Below are positions 24,270-34,729 of a DNA stretch of 64,000 nt, piece by piece (the stretch's first letter is position 1; every line of letters begins with the position of its first letter). This stretch comes from Gordionus sp. m RMFG-2023. Its lineage: Eukaryota > Nematomorpha > Gordioida > Chordodea > Parachordodidae. The stretch spans positions 25,778,508 through 25,842,507 of the forward strand of contig NC_088776.1 of NCBI RefSeq assembly GCF_954871325.1, written 5' to 3'. The notes beneath the pieces are model-generated. The model worked only from the letters and a program-made list of their open reading frames with translations. It was not told the DNA's origin and did not search any database. Both the position numbers and the translations under genes were made by a program.

Positions 24270-25893
24270 AAGAACCATCTTATTCTCAAAATATTTCAAA
24301 TTCAGTTTTATTTGGTATAACAAATAATTCTTAACCCAATCAAATAAATTTTTCTACAATAAACTCTGATACCTATCATAAACCACAAAAGAAATATAGC
24401 AATTGGAGTCAGGAAAAAATATAAATAGCCATAAACAGAATAAGAGGCCATCCGTCAAACTCCTTCCTTCAAGGGGGAAAACGTATCGGTTTTGGGTACC
24501 ATTACAGCAATGAAAATTAAAAAAAAATTTGAATTCAATTTTATAAAAAAAAAATTATATAATACTTTTTTTCAATCTGGTGCCGCCTCGCTGGCACCAG
24601 CAAATTTCATTTTTTTGAGATTTTTATTTTCTTTAATTCATAAGGCAAAACATTAAATAAAAATAAATAAAGGAAGGAGAGAGAGAGACAATGGGAAAAA
24701 CGAAAAGAAAAGAAAATGCATTTTTTATATCTTCATTTAACATTTGATTTTTTATAAATATAAATAAAAAAAACATTAAATAAATGTATCCCATCCAAAT
24801 TTATAAATGGGGGTTTTATTTGGCCTCAATAAAACAATTATTTTATTCATTTTTTTTATTTTATATAACATTAATTCCTGATTTTTTATTTCAAAATATA
24901 ATAAACAAGTGAAAATAAAAATAAAAGGAAAAAACAAGAAAGTTAAAATTAAAAATTACAAAATTTTTTTTTTATATATAATGCAAAATAAAAAAAATCT
25001 CAAAGATATTCTAAAGGAGCATTTTTTAATCGATTCTTCTGATATTATCCTATTAGGTACATCAGTCCTTTTCCCATTATACAAATTCACAATGAAATTA
25101 CAAAAAAGTAATATTGTAATAGGTGATTTTTTTGCTTCATGGCTAGAATGCAAAATGGAGCTGGAGGAAATGGATAATAATTTATCTAAAAGTATGTTGG
25201 AATGTTTAAACATTAGAGAAAGCTATCTTTTTCAAAATGACGCATTTCGTAGTGCGATATATATGGATCCTAGATTCCATTATGAAAATGGAAAATATCC
25301 TTTGGAAGAAGATAAAATATTGGCCAGGGTAAATTAATAAATTTATAATATACATCTTTTTATTTTAGGAACATATATTTGCAACTTGGAAACAATTGCA
25401 AGCTATTGACCCTCATGAAGAAAATACAACTCTAGTTATGCCTTCCACTAGTGATTATAAAAAAACAAAACTTGACCTTTACATTGAGCGTGATTGCAAG
25501 AAGGGACCTATATTTTATGAATTATGTAATAGCGATATCAAGCTAAAAATAAAATCGTTATTATACAACAAAAGATTGCCATCCTCACAAGATATTTTGC
25601 AATATTGGGTTTCAAGAAAACACCAAGATGCAGAATTATTTAAATTATCTCAAATAATTCTTGCTGCTCCTTGCACCCAGGTCTCAGTTGAGAGAGCATT
25701 TAGTGCATTGGCACTAACTGTAACCTCTCTAAGGACAAGATTAGACAAAGATATACTTGATGATATTTTAATTATAAAGCTTAATCGTACATTGTTAAAA
25801 TGTGATATTTTAAATAATTATTTATATAACCTATTTCATTATAAAGTTATTGTTTACATTGAAATTTTAATAAATAAAAATTCATATATATAA
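24270..25893 (+). pseudogene. hAT transposase C-terminal half in the core of A2
   Basis: Two exons separated by a 40-bp intron (25329-25368) remain open. The first, recognisable from about 25000, reads KDILKEHFLIDSSDI...PLYKFTMKLQKSN...GDFFASWLECKMELEE...AIYMDPRFHY. The second (25369-25893) reads EHIFATWKQLQAIDP...QYWVSRK...LAAPCTQVSVERAFSALAL, then LRTRLDKDILDDILIIKLNR. The VSVERAFS block is the hAT C-terminal dimerisation signature, and AIYMDPRF is typical of the region before it. The N-terminal half is missing or unrecognisable; a patch near 24380-24470 (KKYSNWSQEK) may be part of it. This is probably A2's own transposase, truncated. Confidence 0.75.
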
Positions 25894-26259
25894 CTGATTT
25901 AGATTTTTTGTATGAATAGTATAATCAGAGGGGGGCGTATTTTACTAGATATATCCAAATAGTAGTTTCTAAGATCTAAAATTGATTTAAAAGATTAAAG
26001 AAAAAATATTTTTAAATTTGTTGTTCCCAAAAATATCATGTTTATATTGATGCATCTTTCTAGTTCAACTCCGTTCCGGTTGGCTCTAAAAATTTAACAT
26101 ATATGATACTATTATCATCTGCCCAGAGGTTTAAGTGTTTCCCAACAAGATCATATTAACCTAATTTAAAAATAATGGATATGACTATGAGTAATGTGAT
26201 AATTTCAAAATATATATATTAAAATAATTTCAAAAGGGAGTTGAGAATTAGATAAGTCA

Positions 26260-27600
26260 CTTATCTATGGTACATATTCACTGAAATTTTAATTTAACAT
26301 GTGTACAATTTATTATTTTACCCTTTAAGTTCAAAAAAATTAAAAATGATAATTGTCACTCTTCTATGGTAGATCTCCACTGAAATTTTAATTTAACATG
26401 TTTACAATATATAATTTTACCCTTTTGCTTAAAAAAAATTCAAAAAAGATTAAAATAAACGTTTATGACAATTGTCACATTTCTATGGTACATCCTCATT
26501 TAAATTTTAATTAATGATGTTTATAATTTATTATTTTACCCTTTTGCTTCAAAAAAATTCAAAAAAGATTAAAAATGGCCATTATGACAATTGTCACTTA
26601 TCTATAGTACATCCACATTTAAATTTCAATTTAACATGTTTACAATATATTATTTTACTATGTTGCTTCAAAAAAATTCAAAAAAGTTCAAAAATAACGA
26701 TTATGACAATTGTCACTGCTCTATGGTACATCCACATTTAATTTTATATTTAATAAATTTTTATCTACTTGCTTTAAAAAAGTTCAAAAATAACGATTGT
26801 GACAATTTTTACAATCATTAAAACCAGCTCGAAACATGCTCAAAAAATTTTTTCTCGCCTATTTAATACCTAAAATAAAATTATTTTTATAGGTTCTGTT
26901 ATGAATATTATGACAATTGTCACTTTTATAGTTTACACATTATATTAATTCATGTTGAAATAATCATTTTTCTCTATTTCCAATTAAAACATATGTGAAA
27001 TAAGTATTATGACAATTGTCACCTTTATATGCTTTACAATCACTGAAACCATCTCAAAACATGCTCAACTAGCCTTTTTTAATTATAATTATTTTTAAAG
27101 GTTCTGAGATGAGTAATATGACAATTGTCACTTTTATAGTTTACATTAAATATAAAACATTAAAATTATGACATTACATTTTTAAAATAATCATTATTAC
27201 TTATTCCAAATATTAAAAAAAATGCAGTCGGTATTATGACCAATTCTCACATTCACAACCTATTCAAAAAAAATATTTTCATTAACATAATAAAATAAAA
27301 AAAAATATATATCAAAAATTTTATTTTTAAAGAATTTACCAAAAAATTTTAAGATCAAAATTTCAAAAATATTTTAATAAAGATTTCCTTACAAAAGATT
27401 TTATTTTATTATAAAATTCTCAAAATATTTTCTCAAAATTTTAGAAGATTTTTTTACAAAAAATATTTTTTATTTTGCTCAAAAATCTTCTTTGAGCAAG
27501 CTCAAAATTTTTTTTAGCGAAAAAATCTTCGCATTTTTTGATCTTCAAAAGAGCAACGATCTGTGAAGATTTTTGAATTTTGAGCAAATGTTAAACCCTG
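26260..27600 (-). repeat. Right inner arm: inverted TGACAATTGTCA array
   Basis: This is the reverse complement of the left arm, and shorter by about 400 bp. Exact TGACAATTGTCA palindromes start at 26466, 26585, 26704, 26911, 27010 and 27119, with variants at 26347, 26800 and 27237. The block CTTTATATGCTTTACAATCACTGAAACC near 27022-27050 pairs base for base with the left-arm block near 22720-22750. The outer AT tract (27290-27600) pairs with 22155-22470. Confidence 0.9.
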
Positions 27601-27702
27601 GATTAATCATTATAAAAAAATGTGTTAAAATTTAATTCAAAATAAAAAATTAAAATACTTACATATTAATTATTTTTAATTTTTCTTAAATAATTAAAAA
27701 AA

Positions 27703-28461
27703 ATGTTTAATATAGAATCTTTATTATCCAATAGTAATACTAATTTTTCCAATTTAAATGAAAACTCCCAATCTTCGTCGAGAATTCAAAGACCAAAAAG
27801 AATACACAAATATTGGAATAAAGAAATATTGGTTGGTCTAAAAAAAAGGGCTGGCAAGGAGCCTGATAGAAGAAATACTCCCGGGGTTATTAATATTCGT
27901 CAAATTTATTGTGCAAAGATCTTAAACATCTCAAGAGAAAATTTATATTTCTTAGATGAGACTGGAATAAACTTGCATGTTGTACCAATCTACGCCTGGG
28001 CGACATACAATGTCCGTCCAATAATAAAAATCCCATCCTCTAAGGGTAAAAATGTAAGTATCCTTTGTACAATCGGAATTGGAGGGGTAATTCATTATAA
28101 AATAATAGACGGAGCTTATAATGGGCTATTATTCCGTGATTCTATGACGGAGCTTATTAGTATCCTACCACTAGATGCAATCATTGTAATGGATAATGCA
28201 TCTATCCATAGAAGCCATCTTATCGATTCTTATAAAGGTAGGATTGAATACCTACCACCTTATTCACCTCAGTTAAATCCCATTGAAAATTTTTTTGGAG
28301 TTTTGAAAAATAAATTTAGAGCAATCAATCCCCGCCCTAATTCAAGAGATGAAATTGTTAGGAATATTATTCAACTCTTACACGGATTTATTCCTTATGA
28401 TTTTACTAACTTTTACAATCACATGCAAAGCTATTTGGAGTTGGGTTATTGCGGCAACTGA
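27703..28461 (+). CDS. DDE transposase, IS630-Tc1-mariner type, 252 aa, N-terminus short
   Basis: The open frame carries the three expected catalytic blocks: FLDETGINLHV (Asp85), IIVMDNASIHRS (Asp164) and LPPYSPQLNPIENFFGVLK (Glu195). Thirty residues lie between the second Asp and the Glu, shorter than the usual 34 of Tc1-like enzymes. Only about 80 residues precede the first Asp, and a full paired helix-turn-helix DNA-binding region is not visible; N-terminal loss, or an upstream exon, is possible. The segment KYWNKEILVGLKKRAGK is basic. It ends 408 bp inside the right outer inverted repeat. Its frame is uninterrupted, in contrast to its surroundings, so it is relatively young. It may be the enzyme of the 22019-28998 structure, but that is inference. 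Confidence 0.8.
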   Translation: MFNIESLLSNSNTNFSNLNENSQSSSRIQRPKRIHKYWNKEILVGLKKRAGKEPDRRNTPGVINIRQIYCAKILNISRENLYFLDETGINLHVVPIYAWATYNVRPIIKIPSSKGKNVSILCTIGIGGVIHYKIIDGAYNGLLFRDSMTELISILPLDAIIVMDNASIHRSHLIDSYKGRIEYLPPYSPQLNPIENFFGVLKNKFRAINPRPNSRDEIVRNIIQLLHGFIPYDFTNFYNHMQSYLELGYCGN

Positions 28462-29002
28462 TTAATTAGGTAATCTTTAAAATCGATTTGTATTAATAAT
28501 TAAAATATTAACTCTTTTAATTTCTAAAAAGGTACCAACATCAAATTCGTGGAACAATAGAATATTTTGATAAATTATAATTATATTTTTTATGTATTAA
28601 TTATTTTATCAAAATTATTATAAAAGTTTATAGTGTTATCATATTTTTATCGAAATAAATGGATATACAAAATAGATTACATTTAAGAAATTCTAAAATA
28701 TTTTAAAATATTAAAAAGACTTTTTACAAAAAATGATTTAGAATTTTAAATGAAATTTAATCAAATATCTTACTTGAGCATTCTCAAAGAAAATATAAAA
28801 AAATAATTCATTTTTCATCACAAATTATATATATATGTAACACATTTCTTTTTATAATGATTAATTAACTATTAATCTTCTTAATTAATTGCTTGTCCAT
28901 ATTTAATTTCAATCTTTATTCTATTAAAAATAAAATCTTATTTTGTTTACCCCCTTTTATAGTATATTTAAACATGTGTATCGTTTGTGTATTAATAACT
29001 TT

Positions 29003-29300
29003 CTTTCACATCCGTTTTTTTGATTTATAAATATTTATCCTTATTAAAAAATAAAAACTATATTACAATAATGTATATTCTTTATTTTTTAGTTAAAAAT
29101 AGATTTACTTTTTGATATTTTTTAAAAATCACTAAAAAATAAAATGTTTAAGCTATAAAAAATTATTTTCCCAGATGGAATTCAAAAAATAATAATATAT
29201 TTATAATATTTTTACTATAAATAACTTTATTTTACATCCATTTATTTTATTTATAAATATTTATCCTTATTAAAAAATAAAAACTATATTTTCATTCCCC
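29003..29300. repeat. Direct repeat pair flanking the right outer inverted repeat
   Basis: A block of about 75 bp (AACTTTCTTTCACATCCGTTTTTTTGATTTATAAATATTTATCC-type) at about 29000-29073 recurs at about 29222-29296 with few changes, ending in TTATTAAAAAATAAAAACTATATT. It lies in the right part of A2. Confidence 0.7.
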
Positions 29301-29489
29301 TTTCCATCTGTTTTTTTCCAAAAAATTATTATGGAAATAAATCATTTGATAATAAGTTATTTTAGTTTTATATTTTTGCTTATTTCATGAGTGCAAAATC
29401 GTCACAATCCTATTTTTTTAAAAAATATTATTCAATTAATATAATTATAAAAAAATGTTTCGAAACAAATTAGCAATTATCGCTACAAT

Positions 29490-29725
29490 ATATTCGCGAT
29501 AGTTGTTTCGCGGTAATATATTCGCTTTAAAGGTTTCGCGATAAAGGTTTCGCTATAAAAAATTCGCGATATTTGTTTCACTATATTGTATTCGCGGAAT
29601 AGTATTTGCTATTATGGATTCGAGATAAAAGTTTCACCATAAAATCCATTCGCGATAAACGACATTCGCGAGAAAAGCTTCGCGAAAAGGTGTTTCGCGA
29701 TAAAAGTTTCGCTGAAATGTATTTA
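29490..29725. repeat. Cluster of TTCGCGA words in the right part of A2
   Basis: About 20 copies of TTCGCGATA, TTTCGCTATAAA and close variants occur in some 235 bp, alternating with ATTCGCG. The palindrome core TTCGCGAA also occurs. This is the most CpG-rich patch in an AT-rich neighbourhood. No coding frame fits it. Confidence 0.85.
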
Positions 29726-31598
29726 CTGGCTATAACATATTATTAAAGAATTATATTATAAATATGAAATACTTGCAAAAGACCAATCTTATATATTTCT
29801 TCAATTTTTAGGTATATAAAAATTAATTATACACTAATTTAATTAGTATTATTAACACATATACACATTTTGACCAATTTTGAGAGAAATCGGTCCAATA
29901 GATAAAAAGTTAAAGAATTGTGGCCAGTCTTCAAACATGGCCATTTATGGCACATTTCTCCTAATGGTAGAACAAAATTTTGACATGATTTGTGTTCTCC
30001 TATAGCCTAAATAATGATTTCACAAATTTACACAAAATTGATATATATAATATAGATTTACTTTTTATAAAATAATAATATTCTTTAAATAAAATTCTTT
30101 ATTATTTTTTTTAAAAATAATGGGTTTTTGTGCCGGGTCTGAACCCCGGGTCTGTGCGCGGGGTTCGTGCTCAGAGCTGGTTTAGTCAATATTTTCGACC
30201 CAAACCCCGGGTCTGGGCTCTACACAACCAACCAATTAACAACACTAATAATAATCTTAAATTACATAGCTACATAAATAATAGATGCTGGTTAATTTAC
30301 AGTCATAGCCATGACACTCACGATGGTAACCCATATCAGAATTTATGATGTTAGAATTGATGAAACAAAAACACTAAAAATCTTTAAAAGAGAGACATTT
30401 TGCGACTATAAAATAAGAACTAGAGTGATATTATAAAAGCAATTAAAATTTTGCATATTATTGTCGCACCATCTCTAGTTGGTATATTATATCTTAAAAT
30501 AATAGTAGTTTGTAATAATATCTAAAATATATTCGTATTAAAAATTTAACTCAAAACTGTTATTCAAAGAAGAAAAAAATGCTTTGCTAAAAACACGTAA
30601 AAAAAGAGAAGAAAAGATATCTAATTTATTACATCCATTGTGGGATGAATAATAAGAGGTTTAACTATAATAACATTTTAAATAAATAGTTGAATGCAAA
30701 TTGTTACTTATATTTATTATCAAAAGCATTGATTAGTAATATTTTAAAAATATTAACTAATATATTATATAACTGTCAAATACATCTGCAAAAGTGGCAT
30801 TTTACCTAATATTTTATAAATAATTATATATAATAGAGGATTATAAACTATATGCCTACTTCCTTTTTATAAATAAATCTCTTATACTTATTTGGATTTG
30901 GATCTTGAATATAATTTTAGAAAGAGACATGATAATAAAATTAAAAATCAATAATATGGTTGATTAGTGATGTTAAACTCGGCTAATTACAATTAAATTT
31001 GTTAATTTTCAATTAAAAAATGATTATATTAATTTAATTAGGGTGATATAATAATTTATATAATAAAAGTCAATTAAGATTCAACTGTTAATGCTAAATT
31101 AATATTTAGTGAGTGATATTGATATATTTTTAACACAGAATTTGATCGCAAACTGACATAGTGAAAATATAATTTATATGTATTAATCTAATAATTAAAA
31201 TAGTATTTATTTAATAAAAATTTAGATAGTCTTATTAATTTATAAATAATAAAATTAAATCTATATATTACTCAATAGAATTATAGAAGAAATTGTTCAG
31301 GGAGCAATTAAAACAATTTATTTTTAGTTCAAGGGGATATTAAGGAGTCATTAAAAAAAAAATTTTTGCTTCGGAGGGCTATATAAATTTTTCAGGGGGC
31401 TAGAGCCCCTTCTTTCCCCCCCTAGCGACGCCACTGCTTGTTTATTTATTTTCATTAAAGTTTTTGAAAATTTGTTAATTTAATTTTTTGATATTTTGGA
31501 CGCAGCCTAATGTAAATTTCTTGTAAAGTGTTTAAATTAATAGTGAAGTTAATCTTGTGTTTAGCAAAATTTATTTAAGCCCTTTTTGATATTGGGAC

Positions 31599-31904
31599 TA
31601 GTGATCTCGATCGGGCCTAATTTTTCAAGCCCGGCCTGGCCCGAAATTTTTTTGGAAATTTTTGCCGGCCTGGCCCAAACCCAAAATTATTTGAACGGCC
31701 CGAATTTTTAAATATAGAAATTCATTTTTATAATTACTCATAATAAAAGATTTATGTTATATGACGTCTAGTTTCTATAAATAAAATCAAATATTTTTAT
31801 TTTACATAAAAAATTTAACATAAAATTGATAAATTTAAATTAAAAAAAATTCCAGCCCGAACCCGATTTTTTTTTAAAAAAGGGCCTACTTTTGCAGATC
31901 TCTA
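31599..31904. mobile_element. MITE J (306 bp) with 8-bp target duplication
   Basis: The ends TAGTGATCTCGATCGGGCC (31599) and, on minus from 31904, TAGAGATCTGCAAAAGTAGG form imperfect inverted repeats. They are flanked by the perfect 8-bp duplication ATTGGGAC (31591-31598 and 31905-31912). The interior is GC-rich at both ends (GGCCTGGCCCG words) and AT-rich in the middle. A related fragment lies at 32340-32575. Confidence 0.92.
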
Positions 31905-31912
31905 ATTGGGAC

Positions 31913-32335
31913 CCACCATTACCACGAATCAGGGATCGGCTCCCTATTTGATTCTTATAATTATCATTTAGGATTATTTACTTCAATATATTGCAAAGTT
32001 ACCAATGGCGCCATAGGTTTCCTCCTAACGATTATTTATATTTAATGGTAACTTAAAATATTTGTTTTTGTTCGGTACATTCATATAACAGGTAATTAAA
32101 ACAGGATAAAAATTAATAGCCGAATTTTCTTTTTTATTTATTTATATTTTAGGATCTATTATTGATCTGGCTGAATCCATATCCAGATGCCCACTATAAT
32201 AACGACTCGATCTTCCTTCTCTTTTCAAAATTATGTTTGGATCTGACGTTAAGGAACGTATTAGCCGAGTCCTGCATGACCCGTTCCTTTCAAGAATAAT
32301 ATATTGCTACTTTTGAAAATAACGTGCTACTATTA
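31913..32335. other. GC-enriched island with open frames, unidentified
   Basis: Around 32150-32300 the base composition rises well above the surroundings and the frames stay open. On + one frame reads IWLNPYPDAHYNNDSIFLLF and another reads KIMFGSDVKERISRVLHDPF. The minus strand also stays open (RTRLIRSLTSDPNIILK). A good acceptor (TTATTTATATTTTAG at 32151) precedes it, and a possible upstream exon at about 31580-32013 (HHYHESGIGSLFDSYNYHLG) contains MITE J. It could be a host gene relic or a transposon piece; the family was not recognised. Confidence 0.3.
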
Positions 32336-32339
32336 CTAA

Positions 32340-32575
32340 GGGCAGGGCAAATTTAAAAAAATGTATTTTAATATTTTCAATAAGTAAAATCAAATATTTT
32401 TATTTTACATAAAAAAATTCAATATAAAATTGATAAATTTAAATATATTTTAAAAAAATTCCAAAGTCCGACCCGACCCGGCCCGAATTTTTTTTAAATA
32501 TTAGACCCGGCCCGAACCAGATTATTTAAAATAGAATTAGGCCAGGCCCGAAGCCCGTACAAATACCTTTAGAAA
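32340..32575. mobile_element. J-family MITE fragment
   Basis: The middle (AAATCAAATATTTTTATTTTACATAAAAAA, then ATTGATAAATTTAAAT) matches the middle of J at 31785-31850. The right part carries CCCGACCCGGCCCGAA words like J. The ends CTAAGGGCAGGGC and, on minus, CTAAAGGTATTTGTACGGGC are only loosely inverted, and no target duplication was fixed. Confidence 0.6.
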
Positions 32576-32589
32576 AATGCTTTTAAATA

Positions 32590-33058
32590 TAAACTAAATA
32601 CTTATAGAAAAATAAAAAAAAGTATTTTAATACAAAACTGATGATTTTGCATAAATAAATATTTGATTAATGCATTTTGCAAGTCATTTTTATAGTGTCA
32701 CTATAAATAATTTTTTACTTAAATTATATTTTTATTATTAACTATTTTCTAAACTTCCAATAATTATTTAAATATCTTCATATCGAAAACATTGCAATTA
32801 TTTATCTACAATGATACAAACATCATAAATATATTTAGTAGCACATAAATTATGTTATAATGGCAAATTATTAATAGAGTAGTTTTATTGAGTTTTAAAA
32901 AACATAAATTTGAGCATAATTATTTTACATAATAAATTATATTACAGGTAGAAAATAATATGAAGCAAACATAAAAAAATCAATCACATTTAAAAATGTA
33001 TAAGGTCAAGATTTTCAAATAAAAAAATACTTAATCTAATCTATTATTATCTCCGTTT
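32590..33058. other. AT-rich stretch, nothing recognised
   Basis: There is no exon, transposase motif or repeat recognisable between the J-family fragment and the 3' end of the LINE. Confidence 0.5.
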
Positions 33059-33075
33059 TATGGCGATTCCCAGGT

Positions 33076-33315
33076 TTACCCGGGTAGGCCAGTTTTTCCT
33101 CTGATTCTTTTCCATTTTTGACGGTCCTGAGCATCAATATTTGTAAGATTCATGCTTCTCATATCCGCCGCTATCATATTTGTCCACGTCATTATGGGCC
33201 TTCCTCTAGGTCTTGATTCTCCTACTTCCATCAAGGTACATCTCTTTATCCAGTCATCTTTTGTCATACGTTCCACATGCCCAAACCATCTTAGTCTATT
33301 TCGTCGCATTACCAT
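33076..33315 (-). pseudogene. LINE C-terminal RWFGHVER block
   Basis: The frame reads MRRNRLRWFGHVERMTKDDW, then RPRGRPIMTW, a C-terminal region seen in many invertebrate non-LTR polyproteins, ending in GLPG near the 3' end of the element. It matches the degenerate block near 5740-5850 of the old copy. Confidence 0.8.
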
Positions 33316-33364
33316 TCCAATCTTACATATTTTATCCCCAATTCTTCCTCAATGTTTGCCATTA

Positions 33365-34450
33365 ATACAAGGTCATCTGCATATAATAGCTCCCAGGATC
33401 CTTCACGCTTCACCCATTTCTCTAGCCACCACGTCCATTACTATGATAAATAATAATGGACTCAGCACGGATACTTGATGAAGTCCTACCTTCACCTCAA
33501 AGCTTTTACTATCACCATAATCCGTCAATACTGCTGTTTGTGCTCCCACATACATTACCATCACTGCGATAACCAACCATTCCTCCAGACCTGATTTTCT
33601 CAAGGCCCATCTAGTAACCTCACGCGGCACCCTGTCAAATGCTTTCTCCAAATCAACAAACGCATAATACAGTTTCTTTTCCTTCGCAAAGTACTTTTCC
33701 TGTATCTGTCTCACCACAAAAATTATATCGTGCCTTTCCCCGATGGAAAATCAAACTGCATTTCATATTTTAGTTTGTTCCCTTATCCACTTCTCTAACA
33801 CCCTCTCAAATACTTTCATCGCATGTTCCAAGAATTTAATAGCTCTGTAAGACACGCAATCTAAAGGATCACCTTTCCCCTTGTATACTGGGATAATTAT
33901 AATTCTTCGCCAATCCTCGGGAATAGTTCCTTCTGTGACAATTTGATTGGCTAAATTCATTAACTATAATCCCTAAATCATCAGAATCTTTAAACATCCC
34001 TGATACCACCATCGTTAAACCCGATAACTTCCCTTTTTTTTATCTTTTTAACTGCTCTCTTTATTTTATCCTTGCCAAATTTACACTCTGGACCTTCTAT
34101 CTTTCAACAGCTAACATTATTATCCATTCATTTTCTTCGTTCAAAGATCTTCCATGTGTTCTTAATAACACTACTATCAATCACCATTTTTCCTTTCGTA
34201 TATTTCGAACATTTAACACTTAACACATCCTGCCTCTTTTTTGACATCTGCTTTGCCATTCGAACCACATTTCCTATTCCTTTATCGCATTCCATTTCTT
34301 TAGCAAATTCCTGTCTTTTTCCTTGTTGCGCCTTCGCTATTAATTTCTTAGCATTTCTTTTCATCATCTTGTAAATTTCGTTATCACTATTTTCTTTACT
34401 ATTATACCATTCTTTGAAGCATCTCCGTTTCTCATCCACAGATATAGCCA
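33365..34450 (-). pseudogene. LINE reverse transcriptase domain, broken
   Basis: Minus-strand pieces in order are CFKEWYNSKENSDNEIYKMM (34420), DWRRIIIIPVYKGKGD (33900), YAFVDLEKAFDRVPREVTRW (33650), VGLHQVSVLSPLLFIIVMDV (33480) and, near 33390, WELLYADDLVLM, the YADD catalytic box. The LHQGS-type block has Val in place of Gly. Soon after YADD the frame runs directly into the C-terminal part, showing that a segment of more than 100 residues present in the family was deleted. Confidence 0.8.
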
Positions 34451-34729
34451 CCTCCGGGTTTCACCACCAAGTCTCCTTATGTCTAGGCATCCCTTTTGTC
34501 CTACCACATACCTCCTCAGTTGTCATCACCCAGGCTTTCTTCATGGCTTCCCACTTGTCATTTACCCCAAATGCTTGTGCCACTTCCGCCTTCCTTATCG
34601 CCAATGTCATATTGAATTGACATCTGGCACTCTCCTCCTTCAATTTTCAAACCTCCAGCCTTGGCACAAACCTTCTTTTAGTGATCCTGGCGCCTAAAGT
34701 GAGATCTCCTATAATTAGTCGATGCTGAT

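Larger units (their letters stand above)
22019..28998. mobile_element. Long inverted-repeat structure inside A2 (terminal pair about 130 bp)
   Basis: AAACGATACACATGTTTAAATATACTATAAAAGGGGGTAAAC-type sequence at 22019-22155 is repeated inverted at 28868-28998 with few differences (a short CAAAATAAG duplication on the left). Inside the pair, a second, longer inverted repeat joins 22155-23905 with 26260-27600. The core (23930-26240) holds a hAT transposase fragment. The DDE transposase gene at 27703-28461 lies between the right inner arm and the right outer repeat. Whether this is one element or two nested ones is unclear; no target duplication was found at the outer pair. Confidence 0.7.
20976..30247. 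mobile_element. hAT element A2 (TAGTGTTGTTAA ends) nested in A
   Basis: The ends TAGTGTTGTTAATTTGCTTGG (20976) and, on minus from 30247, TAGTGTTGTTAATTGGTTGG are strong inverted repeats. They are flanked by GTAATAAT (20968-20975) and ATAATAAT (30248-30255), 7 of 8 matching. Element B carries the same site once, unoccupied (ATTATTAC at 40655-40662 on +). The next GC-rich blocks also pair: GAGCACAGACCCAGGGACC...GGCACAAAAACCCAT on the left and ATGGGTTTTTGTGCCGGG on the right. The ends match MITE K. Inside are tandem repeats, a long-arm inverted structure, a hAT transposase core and a DDE transposase gene. Confidence 0.93.
20216..31436. mobile_element. hAT element A, host of A2
   Basis: The left end CAGGGTTGTTGCTAGCC (20216) and the right end, read on minus from 31436 as CAGTGGCGTCGCTAGG, are degenerate inverted repeats. 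They are flanked by the perfect 8-bp duplication CTTGTTTA (20208-20215 and 31437-31444). The same family occurs inverted as element B (36232-41419): A 20216-20975 corresponds to B 41419-40663, and A 30248-31436 to B 40654-40597 plus 37429-36232. A is interrupted by A2 at a site that is unoccupied in B. No intact transposase was recognised in A's own sequence. Confidence 0.9.

Noticed and set aside
22824-26821. ORFs with repeated FKKIQKSSKI and HPHLNF residues (22824-23198 minus, 26514-26821 plus)
   Set aside because: They are translations of the 119-bp palindrome units, in both arms, and are not genes.
22641-27130. Regularly spaced palindromes considered as a CRISPR-like array
   Set aside because: Eukaryotic context, spacers that are themselves repeated, mirror-image arms and clear transposon ends; no cas-like gene.
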